This document shows positions 38,880 to 48,998 of a DNA stretch of 64,000 bases, piece by piece; within the stretch, counting starts at the first letter, position 1, and every line of letters begins with the position of its first letter. Source of the stretch: Shewanella aestuarii (GTDB lineage Bacteria; Pseudomonadota; Gammaproteobacteria; Enterobacterales; Shewanellaceae); contig NZ_BMOT01000003.1 of NCBI RefSeq assembly GCF_014647215.1, forward strand, positions 124,001 through 188,000. The letters run 5' to 3'. A program made the translations under genes and the position numbers. Below the pieces are notes generated by a model. The model had not been told where the DNA came from and made no database searches. It worked only from the letters and a program-made list of their open reading frames with translations.

Positions 38880-41270
38880 TTAACTTAGCTGTTTTAATGT
38901 AACCAACTGTGGAAAGCGTAATGTGACTTCTTGAGTGATATCTAAAAACTCGCCTAAACCTATCACTTTCCATAGTTGCTCCTCAAGCTGCTTGGCTTTA
39001 TGGCTGGCATGAATTTGAATGTAGGCTAATTCTCGTCTGATATAGGTCATGTCGGGTTTGTCGGCCATACCAAAATACACCCTTAATGCCATAAAACGTC
39101 CTAAGCGTTGGCCTTGTTCAATAAAGGCGAGTTGTTCATCAGCGCTTAATTCTGACGCGATTTTACTATTAAGATTAATCGTACCACGAGCGTGTCGAGT
39201 GATTTGCACCCAAACTTCAAAAAACTGCAACTCGCTAACCGTTTTCATGGCTTTAATAGGTTCAAGAATAGAATCTTTGAATACGCCATTATCCATTATT
39301 GGTGCGAGGTTATATTGCATAATTTGATCGGTATCTTGTGAAAATAAATGGCTGATCTCATCGACTTTAGTGCCAATACCAATAGCTGAGATACTAAATG
39401 ATTTACTGTGTTTTTCGATAAAGTAGGGCACGCTAACAATCTCGCGCATCATGAGGTTTTTCATCCCATCAGCAAGTTCTTTTTGCTCTCCGTCTTTGTC
39501 TGACAATTTGGCAAGTTTGTCTTGATTATGACTAATAAGTTTGTTTAAAAACTCAACCCCCATGTGAGGCTCATGGCCAATTAAAGCGCTTAAGTGGAGC
39601 ACTTTGCTGTTTGAACGAATGCGGATTAGTTGATAAGACAAGCCACTTAAATTTGTTTTACCTGCTTTAGCTTGTAAGCGAGGAAAACTAATACTGACTG
39701 ATGCAGGGGCGGAAAAATCCATCGGTTCATCTAGGGTTATTTGCAATCCACGACTTGAAATATCGTGAGTGGTGCCAGAGGCAATTTTATTCCCCTGTTT
39801 AATTGTGACTAACGTTTTGAAAGCATAGCGTGATTCGTGGCGACGCTCAGTAAACGGCATTGAGATTCTCTTGATGCTGTTGGCGTTTATTTTGCGTTGG
39901 GCAAATACTTTTAATTGATTAACATCTTGGTTTTTAAACCATGTTTGATACTGTGAAGTAACCTCGCTGTTGCTTAAATCACAGACTTGAATAACGTGAC
40001 TGAAACTCGCTAATTGTTGCTCTGTTAATGCACCGTAGCGTGCATCATCACCAGGTAAGGTTGAGGTTTTATAATTTTGTTTATGATCGATTCGTTGGCT
40101 GATTAGTTTATATACACGCCAGCTTGTTTTCTTGGCACCAAATCCTAAAAAAAGCCCTAAGTGCCCATTTTGAATTAACTCAAATTGGCTGGCTGAATAG
40201 AAGTGCACTTTACCGTTGGCAATATGGGTAAAACAAAAAATAATTTGATGCTCAGGTATATCGGGGGATTTGATCAGATGTACTAAACGATTATTTGTCA
40301 GCATGCCTGGGAGTTGGCTAACATCTCTTTCATCTTGAAAGAAATGCAACAAAGGATGATTTCCGCGACCAAGCAACGCATGGGTAATATTGGGTTTACC
40401 TTCTTTAATCGAGATATACAAAGGTAAGTGTGGCTGCAAGGGCAAATAATGACGTTCGAAGCCTAATCCTGTGGCGTTAACAATCACATCGTTGACATCC
40501 ACTTTATAGCGAAACTTGTATCCTTGTATTAACTGGGTAATAACCTTATCGAGCTCTTCGCCTACGCCAAGTCGTTTTAATCTAAATACCGCACTGTCTT
40601 CTTTGTTTTGAATATCGACTATTTGGTAATCAACGCCTTGTTGCAGGTCTTCAAAATAAAACTCTTCATTCAAATCAAGTAACTTTACTCGTAATGGAAT
40701 TTCAGCTTGAAAACTGTGTTTTACAGGTAATTTTATTCTTGCACCACCTACGGATAAATCCAGAGATGCCCCTAAAACCTCAGCGCTACCAGGCTGCGAA
40801 GCTGATACTTTAATACTGTAGTTCATTCGTTCTTCACTACGATTAAAATAACTGCCTAAAACCACGCCAGGTACAATGAAAGGGGAAATTTGAATGGCGC
40901 TATCTTGAGTTGGGGAGTCTTGCCTTTGCTGTTTACGTATTTTGTGGTTTTTAATCACATTTTCATAAACACCTAAGGTATATTTATTACGATAAATCGG
41001 TAAGGCCTGTTCAAGGGCTTCTTTTGACGGAGCATCTAAAAAATGTCTTTGTTTACCAATCACAACTTCTTCGCATGGCAGCTCCGTTTTATCGCGTAAA
41101 TCAATAATGCGAGTACATGGCGCTGAGATACGATTTAGCTCCATCTTAAGTAAGAAACGGGTAGAATTCGACTCATCAGCCGTGAAACTGTCGAACAGTT
41201 CCTGAAAGTCAGGTTCCATTAACAGAGGTTTGAGTTGTTCTATTAGCACGCTGTGATTGTCTAGGCTCAT
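38880..41270 (-). CDS. Large protein with two PilZ domains (c-di-GMP receptor)
   Basis: 796 residues, cytoplasmic (no signal or TM helix seen). Two PilZ domains are visible: the first at about 140-235 with RSEER (144-148) and DLSVGG (171-176), the second at about 475-580 with RHESR (477-481) and DISSRG (503-508). Both keep the RxxxR and DxSxxG residues that bind cyclic di-GMP. The N-terminal 130, middle 240-470 and C-terminal 580-796 regions are not recognised. It is divergent from radA; a small PilZ gene lies on the other side of radA. Output partner is unknown. Confidence 0.8.
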   Translation of the reverse strand: MSLDNHSVLIEQLKPLLMEPDFQELFDSFTADESNSTRFLLKMELNRISAPCTRIIDLRDKTELPCEEVVIGKQRHFLDAPSKEALEQALPIYRNKYTLGVYENVIKNHKIRKQQRQDSPTQDSAIQISPFIVPGVVLGSYFNRSEERMNYSIKVSASQPGSAEVLGASLDLSVGGARIKLPVKHSFQAEIPLRVKLLDLNEEFYFEDLQQGVDYQIVDIQNKEDSAVFRLKRLGVGEELDKVITQLIQGYKFRYKVDVNDVIVNATGLGFERHYLPLQPHLPLYISIKEGKPNITHALLGRGNHPLLHFFQDERDVSQLPGMLTNNRLVHLIKSPDIPEHQIIFCFTHIANGKVHFYSASQFELIQNGHLGLFLGFGAKKTSWRVYKLISQRIDHKQNYKTSTLPGDDARYGALTEQQLASFSHVIQVCDLSNSEVTSQYQTWFKNQDVNQLKVFAQRKINANSIKRISMPFTERRHESRYAFKTLVTIKQGNKIASGTTHDISSRGLQITLDEPMDFSAPASVSISFPRLQAKAGKTNLSGLSYQLIRIRSNSKVLHLSALIGHEPHMGVEFLNKLISHNQDKLAKLSDKDGEQKELADGMKNLMMREIVSVPYFIEKHSKSFSISAIGIGTKVDEISHLFSQDTDQIMQYNLAPIMDNGVFKDSILEPIKAMKTVSELQFFEVWVQITRHARGTINLNSKIASELSADEQLAFIEQGQRLGRFMALRVYFGMADKPDMTYIRRELAYIQIHASHKAKQLEEQLWKVIGLGEFLDITQEVTLRFPQLVTLKQLS

Positions 41271-41488
41271 CTTCTATTGTCGTTTTTAATGCATCTAGTG
41301 AGTCTGGCTGTTAATCTTATCGGCATGAAAAGATATTGCTTTATCAATTGTTTGGTCTGGATCTGATTCTATACTGAATTCCAACTAATGATAAAGTTTA
41401 ACAAATAATTATGGTGTGGGCGTTTGTTTACAGTGGTTTGAATAACGTTTACCTATTAATTTTTCAATCATATTTACTGATGAGCATT

Positions 41489-42853
41489 ATGGCAAAGAAT
41501 AAAACAGCATATGTATGTAACGAATGTGGTCAAGACTTCCCTCGTTGGCAGGGGCAGTGTAATGCTTGTCAAGAATGGAACACCATTACCGAGGTGCGCT
41601 TGGGGGCGAGTAGTGCGACTCGTACTCATCAATTTAGTGGTTACGCAGGTGAGACGAATAAGCAAGTTCAAACTCTTGATCAAATTGACTTGAATGAATT
41701 ACCACGTATTGCCAGTACATTTGGTGAACTCGATAGGGTGTTAGGTGGCGGGATTGTTCCTGGTAGCGCGATTTTGATTGGCGGACATCCTGGTGCAGGT
41801 AAAAGTACTTTATTATTACAGACCTTATGTCAACTTGCTCAGATTATGCCTGCCCTGTATGTCACCGGTGAAGAGTCTTTACAGCAAGTGGCCATGCGCG
41901 CGCATCGATTAGGATTGCCGACACAAAATTTACGTATGTTGTCAGAGACAAGCGTAGAAGCAATTTGTGATGTGGCTTTACAAGAGAAGCCAAAAGTAAT
42001 TGTAGTTGATTCTATTCAAGTCATGCACATGAGTGACATCCAGTCTTCGCCTGGCAGTGTATCGCAGGTGCGAGAGTCGGCATCTTATCTGACTCGCTTT
42101 GCAAAGCAGCATGGTATCGCTGTGATTATGGTTGGTCATGTCACTAAAGATGGCAGTTTGGCAGGCCCTAAAGTGTTAGAGCACTGTATCGATTGCTCGG
42201 TGATGTTTGAAGGGGATAGCGACAGTCGTTATCGGACACTTCGTTCTCATAAAAATCGTTTTGGTGCGATTAATGAGTTAGGCGTTTTTGCTATGACCGA
42301 GCGAGGATTAAAAGAAGTCGCTAACCCTTCAGCCATCTTTTTATCCCGAGGCGATGAAGCGGCATCGGGTTCTTTAGTTATGGTGGTGTGGGAAGGCACG
42401 CGTCCATTACTGGTGGAGTTGCAGGTACTGGTTGATAGTTCTGCTATGTCTAATCCACGAAGAGTTGCTGTAGGTATGGATGCGAACCGTTTGGCCATGT
42501 TATTGGCCGTCATGCACCGTCATGGTGGATTGTTGATGTCTGATCAGGATGTATTTGTCAACGTGGTCGGTGGCGTTAAGGTAACTGAAACCAGTGCAGA
42601 CTTAACCTTGTTACTGGCTATGGTATCGAGTTTTCGTGGTGAAGTACTTCCTAGCGACTTAGTTGTTTTTGGTGAGGTGGGACTGTCTGGTGAAATTAGA
42701 CCCGTGCCTAATGGTCAAGAGCGATTAATTGAGGCTGCGAAACATGGCTTTAAACGTGCCATTGTGCCCAAGGCCAATGCGCCTAAAAAACCGCCGCTAG
42801 GGATGGAAGTCGTTGGCGTCAGTAAATTATCTGAGGCATTAAACGCACTGTAA
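41489..42853 (+). CDS. radA: DNA repair protein RadA
   Basis: RecA-like ATPase that aids branch migration in recombination repair. 454 residues from the ATG at 41489. An N-terminal four-Cys zinc finger (CNECGQDF...CNAC), Walker A GGHPGAGKST, the RadA-specific KNRFG motif and a C-terminal Lon-like domain (GEVGLSGEIRPV) are all present. An ATG at 41411 would add 26 hydrophobic residues foreign to the family; one at 41480 would add three. The serB-radA order is conserved, here interrupted by the hydrolase and PilZ genes. Confidence 0.94.
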   Translation: MAKNKTAYVCNECGQDFPRWQGQCNACQEWNTITEVRLGASSATRTHQFSGYAGETNKQVQTLDQIDLNELPRIASTFGELDRVLGGGIVPGSAILIGGHPGAGKSTLLLQTLCQLAQIMPALYVTGEESLQQVAMRAHRLGLPTQNLRMLSETSVEAICDVALQEKPKVIVVDSIQVMHMSDIQSSPGSVSQVRESASYLTRFAKQHGIAVIMVGHVTKDGSLAGPKVLEHCIDCSVMFEGDSDSRYRTLRSHKNRFGAINELGVFAMTERGLKEVANPSAIFLSRGDEAASGSLVMVVWEGTRPLLVELQVLVDSSAMSNPRRVAVGMDANRLAMLLAVMHRHGGLLMSDQDVFVNVVGGVKVTETSADLTLLLAMVSSFRGEVLPSDLVVFGEVGLSGEIRPVPNGQERLIEAAKHGFKRAIVPKANAPKKPPLGMEVVGVSKLSEALNAL

Positions 42854-42864
42854 AGTGCGTCTTT
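42843..42864 (+). terminator. Hairpin overlapping the radA stop
   Basis: ACGCACT and AGTGCGT flank GTAA, which contains the stop codon, followed by CTTT. A weak terminator between converging radA and the small PilZ gene. Confidence 0.5.
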
Positions 42865-42872
42865 AAAGGTGC

Positions 42873-43238
42873 TTATTCTTCTGGCTGAATAAGCATTTCC
42901 AGTTCGCGATTAAGCAATTCAGCATCACCAAGGTTAAGTTCAATAATTCGACGTAAGTGGCTGATACTTTCAACATCAATATGTATACAACGTAGGCCTA
43001 AATGCTCAGTGGTTTTATGAACAACTTCAGTATGCATCACTAATTCCACATCTGAATCCGGTAACACAAATTCCAATATTACTTGGCTGTTTAAGGTGCC
43101 GGTAAAATTTTCTGGTATTTGTACCAGGGCGCCATTAAGGCTTAAATCAAGAATGGTGGTACGCCAAGTCGAATCGCTTTGAGCGAGATAAGCATTAGCA
43201 TCAAATAAAATTCGAGAAAACTTACGTCTTTCGTCCAT
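42873..43238 (-). CDS. Single-domain PilZ protein
   Basis: 121-residue stand-alone PilZ domain, a predicted cyclic di-GMP receptor. The RxxxR motif appears as RRKFSR at residues 4-9 and DxSxxG as DLSLNG at about 31-36. It is 20 bases from the converging end of radA and 70 bases downstream of the sensor kinase gene on the same strand, so it could be on the kinase transcript. Target unknown. Confidence 0.88.
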   Translation of the reverse strand: MDERRKFSRILFDANAYLAQSDSTWRTTILDLSLNGALVQIPENFTGTLNSQVILEFVLPDSDVELVMHTEVVHKTTEHLGLRCIHIDVESISHLRRIIELNLGDAELLNRELEMLIQPEE

Positions 43239-43308
43239 CGGTCAGTCCTTAATAATTTAACGCATTACTATCTATTAGCATACGATACCTTTGCTGATAA
43301 AACAGTAT

Positions 43309-46300
43309 TCATTTTGCTTGTTGGATAATTAATTCTTCAGGGAGCTCGATACAAAATTGAGCTCCTTGGTTTGGCTCTGTCGTCAAACTGACGCGGCCTT
43401 TAAGTACTTGGGTCACTAAATTATAGAGGATGTTCATTCCCAATCCACTGCCACCCTTACCGCGCTTTGTGGTGAAAAATGGGGTGAATATTTGTGCTTT
43501 TATCTCAGGAGACATACCGCAGCCGTCGTCTGAATAAATAATCTTGATGCCTTTATCTTCACGGGTTACGGTTAAAATGAGCTCTCCAACATTGCCATCA
43601 GGATAAGCATGAATAATCGAGTTATTAAATAAATTGCTAATGATTTGGTAAAGAACTCCTGGCTGGCTATGAAGGAATATATCATCAGGGCAGTCATATC
43701 GATAATGGTGTTTGGTCCGTGAAAGCAGCGGATTAAGGGCGATAAATATTTCATCTAAATACTGTTTTAAATTAAAGTCTCTGACATCTTCGTTAGATTG
43801 ATCAACTGACACCTCTTTAAAGCTTTTTATTAATTTCGCGGCTCTGTTAAGGTTTGATAAAACGAGCTTAGTGCAATCAGCAACTTCAGTTTGATATAAT
43901 TCAAAATCTTCGTGTGAGACTTCTCCTGCTTGGTAGCTTTCATTAAATTCAACTACCCTATCGGCCAAATGTGACGTCGCCGTGACACTAATTCCTATCG
44001 GCGTATTCACTTCATGGGTGATGCTGGCAACCAGCCCGCCTAAGGTGGCCATTTTTTCTTTATCAATAAGTTCATTTTGAGTCAGTTTTAGTTCTTCTGT
44101 GCGAGTCTTTACTCTGTCTTCAAGCTCACTATTTAGTTGTGTTAGTGCTTGTTCTGTTTCTTTTAACGATTGAATATTTTTTATGGTGCCAGTAATGCGG
44201 TTGGCGCGCCCTTGACTATCTCGGTCAATAACTTGACCTCTATTGAGTACCCAAACCCATTTGTTATCAGAGGTTTTGGCGCGATAAGTCAGTTCAAATT
44301 TGTTAATGGGTTCTTTGAAGCAAGGGCTTATGGTATTTATCACGCTGGATAAATCTTCAGGGTGAACACATCGCTCAAGTGTATCCATTAAATCTATTTC
44401 TGGTTGAGGATACTGTAAAAATGTATTACTTCTGTGGGAGCTTTTATTGCGAATGTCCCAGTCCCAGAATTCATCGCCACTACCCCATAGTGCCAATTGT
44501 AAGCGTTGCTCACTTTTAGATATTTGCTCCATCATGGAGACTTTAATGCGATATTTTCGGGTTTGTAGCCAACTAAATATGCCAATAATAGTGATAAAAA
44601 ATAGTACATAGATTAGATAAGCCCACCAGGTTTGCCATGGCGCAGGAGTAATGGAAATATCTAACGATCTTGTAGGACTATACTGATTATTATGATTTTT
44701 AGCTCTTACTTGAAATTGGTAGTTTCCTGGTGATAGTCCTGAAAAATGTGCTACATGACTACTTAAGTCATCAAACCATTGTTGATGTAAGCCTTGCATT
44801 CGGTATTCATAACTCATTTGTTGTGCTTGATGTAAGTTATTACTGTGAAAACGAAAAGAGAACAATGCGTCTTGATAGTTTAGTTGAATTGAGTTTGCAT
44901 AACTGATGTCAAATGGCTGATTAAATCGACTATCATCTTGTATTCTTTGTAATTTATTTAATAGATAAAATTCATCGATTATTGGTGTTCTAGGCGCTTG
45001 TATCACAGGCAGATCAAAGGGGTAAATCATATTGAATCCATTAATACCCCCTAGATAAATTCGGTTGTCATCATCAACAAAGCCAGCATTGAAGTTAAAT
45101 TCGTTGTCCTGTAATCCATCTGCCTTAGTGTAATTACGTATACTATTGTCTCCAGTATTAATCACACTGAGTCCTTCAGAGGTTCCGACCCAAAGTTGAT
45201 TTAAATGATCTTTTTCCATGAGGTAGGCAATATTATCAATAAGGCCATGTTGTTTATCGAAAAGTTTAACTGTGTGGGTTTGAGGGTTAAATGAAAATAC
45301 GCCATCACTCGAGGAAATCCATAACTGCTCATCAATCCAATATGCATTGAATAAATGTTTGCTGGGGAAGTGGGATATCGTGTTGGGTGAAAATTGGGTA
45401 AACTTACCCTCAACTGACATGTGAATCAACCCAGAACCATAGGTTAAAATCCAATAACCACCTTTTGCGGCAGTGAGAACATTACTGATTTCTTCACTTG
45501 GAAGGCTATTAGGGTTTCCTGGTTCATGTGTCCAAGATTTGAAGCCTAGTTGCTCTGATAAGAATAAACTGATGCCTGCATCTTTTGTGGCAATCCAAGC
45601 TTGCTGGTGATCATCAAAAAACAGGCTGTAAAGGACATTACTTGATATCGCCTGCGGATTATTTTTGTCTGCTAAATATTGGGTTATATGTTGCGTATTC
45701 AATTGCAATATATATAAGCCATTCCCACGGGTACCAATCCACAGTTGCTGTTTATTGTCTTGCTTAATAAAACTGATAAAGCTTTTAGTTTCAAATTGTG
45801 GATGATTAAAAAGTGAAACTCCAGTGATGTTTCGGTTCGCATCTTCAGTGGCAATGAATAATCCCTGTGCGGTACCAATCCAAAGTGTGTCTTGCTTGTC
45901 TCGGTATATGTTACGTATATCGGTATCGGTTAGGTTATTGGTAATAAATGAATGCTGGTTGATGGTATTGAATGCTTGGCTATTTAGATTGGCTTTACTC
46001 AGCCCAGCTCCGCGTGTACCGATCCACAATTGACGCTCTTCATCTATCCAAAGGCGGTTGATTAGCTGACTGCTGACACTATGCTCGTTATTAGGTGAGT
46101 GAGAGAAATGTTCAAATTGGTGAGTTAATGGTGAATAAGATGCGAGACCGGCTTGTTTAAAGCCAATCCAAAGCGTACCGTCGATATCCAATAATAAATC
46201 ACTAATATCATTGTGCTGTAAGTTGTCAGCAAAAAAGGCTTGGTGAGGGGTAATAATAGGGGCGACTAACTTTTCAGATAAATCAAGATGCAGTAATTGT

Positions 46301-47010
46301 CCTTCGTCGGTAGCTAGCCAAATACTATTGTTATTCCCATTCGCTATGCTGAGTATTTTCCTGTCGGCCAAAAGAGGGTGCTTAAAAGAATTAAACCGCT
46401 GCTCTTCTGGTAAATACAGTTGTAACCCTTGTTCATGGTATAGCCAAAGTCTGGCGTATTTATCGAGAAATAACCCCGAAATGTTACCATCCAGCAAGCC
46501 TTTGTTGCCCGCTTTGATGTGTTCAATAAGCCTGTTTTGCGTTGTTGAGAAAACATAAATGCCGTCATTGGAGGCAAGCCAAAGATTGCCTTGACTGTCT
46601 TCATTTAAGTCATTGATGCCACGGGTTGGTAAACCGAGCTCAGGTGAATTGTAATATTCAAATTGCTTGTTTTTTTGTTCAAATTTATTAAGGCCATCAT
46701 TAATGGTTGCCAACCATAATTCACCTTTTTTACTATAATATAAATGGCTTATATGATTTCCAGATGGGCCATTGCCATCCTCTTTAAGATAGACTTTGAT
46801 ATCTTGGCCATTATATCGATTTAGGCCCGCTTGTGTGGCGACCCACAAGTAGCCATTTTGGTCGGTAATCACATCGTTAACCGTATTCATCGATAAGCCG
46901 TGTTCAGCTTCAATCGTGTCAAATTTCACCATAGCTTCAGCGGCTGTAGTGACAAAGAAAAGTAAGAAAATTAAGCATTCATAATAGAAAGGTAAACGGG
47001 CTTTTTTCAC
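43309..47010 (-). CDS. Periplasmic-propeller sensor histidine kinase
   Basis: 1233 residues: signal peptide (1-26), a long run of two-component-regulator propeller repeats (about 30-680, with repeated WxGT/xGLWIA-like strands such as LWIGTRGAGLS), a Y_Y_Y domain (about 690-780), one TM helix (794-815), PAS (about 836-955), a coiled coil, HisKA with ITHEVNTPIG (His999), and HATPase with N box (1126-1131), DDGCGMS (1161) and GGSGLGMN. It ends after the ATPase: no receiver and no DNA-binding domain. No response regulator is in the window. Ligand unknown; many relatives sense glycans, but that is not shown here. Confidence 0.9.
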   Translation of the reverse strand: MKKARLPFYYECLIFLLFFVTTAAEAMVKFDTIEAEHGLSMNTVNDVITDQNGYLWVATQAGLNRYNGQDIKVYLKEDGNGPSGNHISHLYYSKKGELWLATINDGLNKFEQKNKQFEYYNSPELGLPTRGINDLNEDSQGNLWLASNDGIYVFSTTQNRLIEHIKAGNKGLLDGNISGLFLDKYARLWLYHEQGLQLYLPEEQRFNSFKHPLLADRKILSIANGNNNSIWLATDEGQLLHLDLSEKLVAPIITPHQAFFADNLQHNDISDLLLDIDGTLWIGFKQAGLASYSPLTHQFEHFSHSPNNEHSVSSQLINRLWIDEERQLWIGTRGAGLSKANLNSQAFNTINQHSFITNNLTDTDIRNIYRDKQDTLWIGTAQGLFIATEDANRNITGVSLFNHPQFETKSFISFIKQDNKQQLWIGTRGNGLYILQLNTQHITQYLADKNNPQAISSNVLYSLFFDDHQQAWIATKDAGISLFLSEQLGFKSWTHEPGNPNSLPSEEISNVLTAAKGGYWILTYGSGLIHMSVEGKFTQFSPNTISHFPSKHLFNAYWIDEQLWISSSDGVFSFNPQTHTVKLFDKQHGLIDNIAYLMEKDHLNQLWVGTSEGLSVINTGDNSIRNYTKADGLQDNEFNFNAGFVDDDNRIYLGGINGFNMIYPFDLPVIQAPRTPIIDEFYLLNKLQRIQDDSRFNQPFDISYANSIQLNYQDALFSFRFHSNNLHQAQQMSYEYRMQGLHQQWFDDLSSHVAHFSGLSPGNYQFQVRAKNHNNQYSPTRSLDISITPAPWQTWWAYLIYVLFFITIIGIFSWLQTRKYRIKVSMMEQISKSEQRLQLALWGSGDEFWDWDIRNKSSHRSNTFLQYPQPEIDLMDTLERCVHPEDLSSVINTISPCFKEPINKFELTYRAKTSDNKWVWVLNRGQVIDRDSQGRANRITGTIKNIQSLKETEQALTQLNSELEDRVKTRTEELKLTQNELIDKEKMATLGGLVASITHEVNTPIGISVTATSHLADRVVEFNESYQAGEVSHEDFELYQTEVADCTKLVLSNLNRAAKLIKSFKEVSVDQSNEDVRDFNLKQYLDEIFIALNPLLSRTKHHYRYDCPDDIFLHSQPGVLYQIISNLFNNSIIHAYPDGNVGELILTVTREDKGIKIIYSDDGCGMSPEIKAQIFTPFFTTKRGKGGSGLGMNILYNLVTQVLKGRVSLTTEPNQGAQFCIELPEELIIQQAK

Positions 47011-47114
47011 GCAAATGATCCTTACACTTGTGCTATTTTAATTATCCTTCTAAGTGTTACATTTAAGTGTAGAACCAAATCATTAAAATGCGAATTGGCA
47101 CTGATTTTAAATAT

Positions 47115-47143
47115 AAAAAAAGGAACCATGTGGTTCCTTTTTC
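47115..47143 (-). terminator. Terminator between the YjiH-like gene and the kinase
   Basis: AAAAAAAGGAACCA and TGGTTCCTTTTT form a strong symmetric hairpin, ending the YjiH-like gene on the minus strand before the kinase promoter. Confidence 0.8.
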
Positions 47144-47162
47144 GTTTTTAAGATTGGTGCTA

Positions 47163-48521
47163 TTACAAAATCATATGACCCATTAAGGCAATAATCGGTA
47201 ATGTTACAACAGTGCGTAAAATGAAGATCACAAACAACTCTAAAAAGTTGACTGGAATTTTACTGCCAATCAGCAACGCACCCACTTCACTCATATAAAT
47301 TAACTGCGTAACAGATAAAGCTGCAATCACAAAACGTGTTAGATCAGATTCAATTGAGCTTGCTAAAATTGAAGGGATAAACATATCCGCAAAACCCACA
47401 ACAATTGTTTTCGATGCGGCAGTGGCCTCTGGAATTTGTAACAGTTCTAATAATGGGATAAATGGCATTCCAAGATAGTTAAATATGGGCGTATATTCAG
47501 CAAGAATAAGCGCCATAGTGCCAATTGCCATAACCACTGGAATAATTCCAAATATCATATCAATGACATTTTTTAGTCCATCGATGAAAACTTTTTTAAC
47601 ACTGGTTGCTTGAGAGGCGCGACTAAGGGCTTGATGATATCCCCAAGAGAAAACACCATGCCCCTGTGGGATCATTTCATCATCTGGGTGACGTGGCGTG
47701 TCATCTATATAGTTGTCTTTCTTCCATGATAATGGCGGTAGTTTAGGGACAATAATTGCAGCCATGATGCCAGCAAAACATACAGTTAGATAAAAGGGGA
47801 CGAATAAGTGTTCTAATCGAACCTGAGAAATAACCACCAAACTGAAGGTGATTGATACTGCTGAGAATGTGGTGCCAATAACGGCAGCTTCACGTTGGGT
47901 ATAAAATCGAGTTTCATATTGTTGGCTGGTCATCAAAATGCCCACGCTACCGTCTCCTAGCCACGAAGCGATACAATCTATGGCACTTCTCCCCGGTAAG
48001 TTAAAAATTGGCCGCATGATTTTGGTTAACATAGTGCCAAAAAATTCCAGCAGACCGAAATTCAATAATAGCGGTAACAGCATACCTGCAAAGATAAATA
48101 CTGAGAATAGCACCGGAAGTAAGTCGTTATAGACTAAGCTACCTGTGTTTTCTGAAATGATGATTTCAGGGCCAATATTAAAGCAAGTTAGCGTAATAAA
48201 TACGGCTCCGATGACCCGCATCAATAGCCAAAATCCTGATACATTCAGTAACGCCGTAAGAAAATGACTTTGGCGAACAAATGCAGGTCTGATAACCGCG
48301 GCCAGCACTGAAACAATGGCCATAAATATAACAATACCCGTAACAATAAGTTGTATAGTGCCGCCCATTGCCGATTGCAGCGCTTTAGAAACGATAGCAA
48401 TTGGGATGGTTAACCCTTTGTCGGTTGTTACCGGAGTAATAAATAGTAAAAGACCAATTAAAGACGGGATAATAAAAGTCAGTATCGTTTTTAAGTTATG
48501 TATTGGTTTTAGTTGAGTCAC
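47163..48521 (-). CDS. YjiH-like nucleoside-recognition (Gate) domain membrane protein
   Basis: 452 residues with about ten hydrophobic segments. It resembles the YjiH family with Gate (nucleoside recognition) domains: IASWLGDGSVGILMTSQQYE, ALSVTQLIYMSEVGALL-type and GDVFIPS-like (FADMFIPSILA) motifs. Members are thought to be transporters, but substrates are unknown. It precedes the sensor kinase on the same strand, though a terminator separates them. Confidence 0.75.
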   Translation of the reverse strand: MTQLKPIHNLKTILTFIIPSLIGLLLFITPVTTDKGLTIPIAIVSKALQSAMGGTIQLIVTGIVIFMAIVSVLAAVIRPAFVRQSHFLTALLNVSGFWLLMRVIGAVFITLTCFNIGPEIIISENTGSLVYNDLLPVLFSVFIFAGMLLPLLLNFGLLEFFGTMLTKIMRPIFNLPGRSAIDCIASWLGDGSVGILMTSQQYETRFYTQREAAVIGTTFSAVSITFSLVVISQVRLEHLFVPFYLTVCFAGIMAAIIVPKLPPLSWKKDNYIDDTPRHPDDEMIPQGHGVFSWGYHQALSRASQATSVKKVFIDGLKNVIDMIFGIIPVVMAIGTMALILAEYTPIFNYLGMPFIPLLELLQIPEATAASKTIVVGFADMFIPSILASSIESDLTRFVIAALSVTQLIYMSEVGALLIGSKIPVNFLELFVIFILRTVVTLPIIALMGHMIL

Positions 48522-48998
48522 GGTTTCTGTACCTTAAAATCTACCTATTTTGGCAGCGAATAAATTATCCAATTCGTCCATGAGTCGCTTGCTGAAAGTT
48601 CTTCATGATTTTTGTGCGGCAAGGTTACCGCCAATTTCAGTCTAAGTAAAACGAATCACATAAATGAATAGTTATCACTTAAATATGATTAACTATATTG
48701 TAAAGCAAAACCTGGCATTTGTAATGCAAAATTAATTTGTAATCAACGTGTTAAGTCAATGTGTTTTGCTTGCCTACCAGTGTTGCGCGGCTGTTTTTTT
48801 TGTTAAATGTATTAAAATTGATTTTTTATGCATCAAGTTAGTCATCTTCCCTTTGATAATTAGGCAAATTCATCGTATAAAACCGCCTTTGACTTGCATA
48901 TAGTCACCATATCAATCAACATTCTGTCGTAGAACACGCAGTTTTAATTTTATTGGTGACATAAACTAACCATGGGTAACTAATCGTAAATTGGTGTT
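48522..48998. other. Divergent intergenic region
   Basis: 477 AT-rich bases between the YjiH-like gene and the DUF998-like gene. It must hold both promoters, but no pair of -35 and -10 boxes stands out, and no short open frame looks real. Confidence 0.5.
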
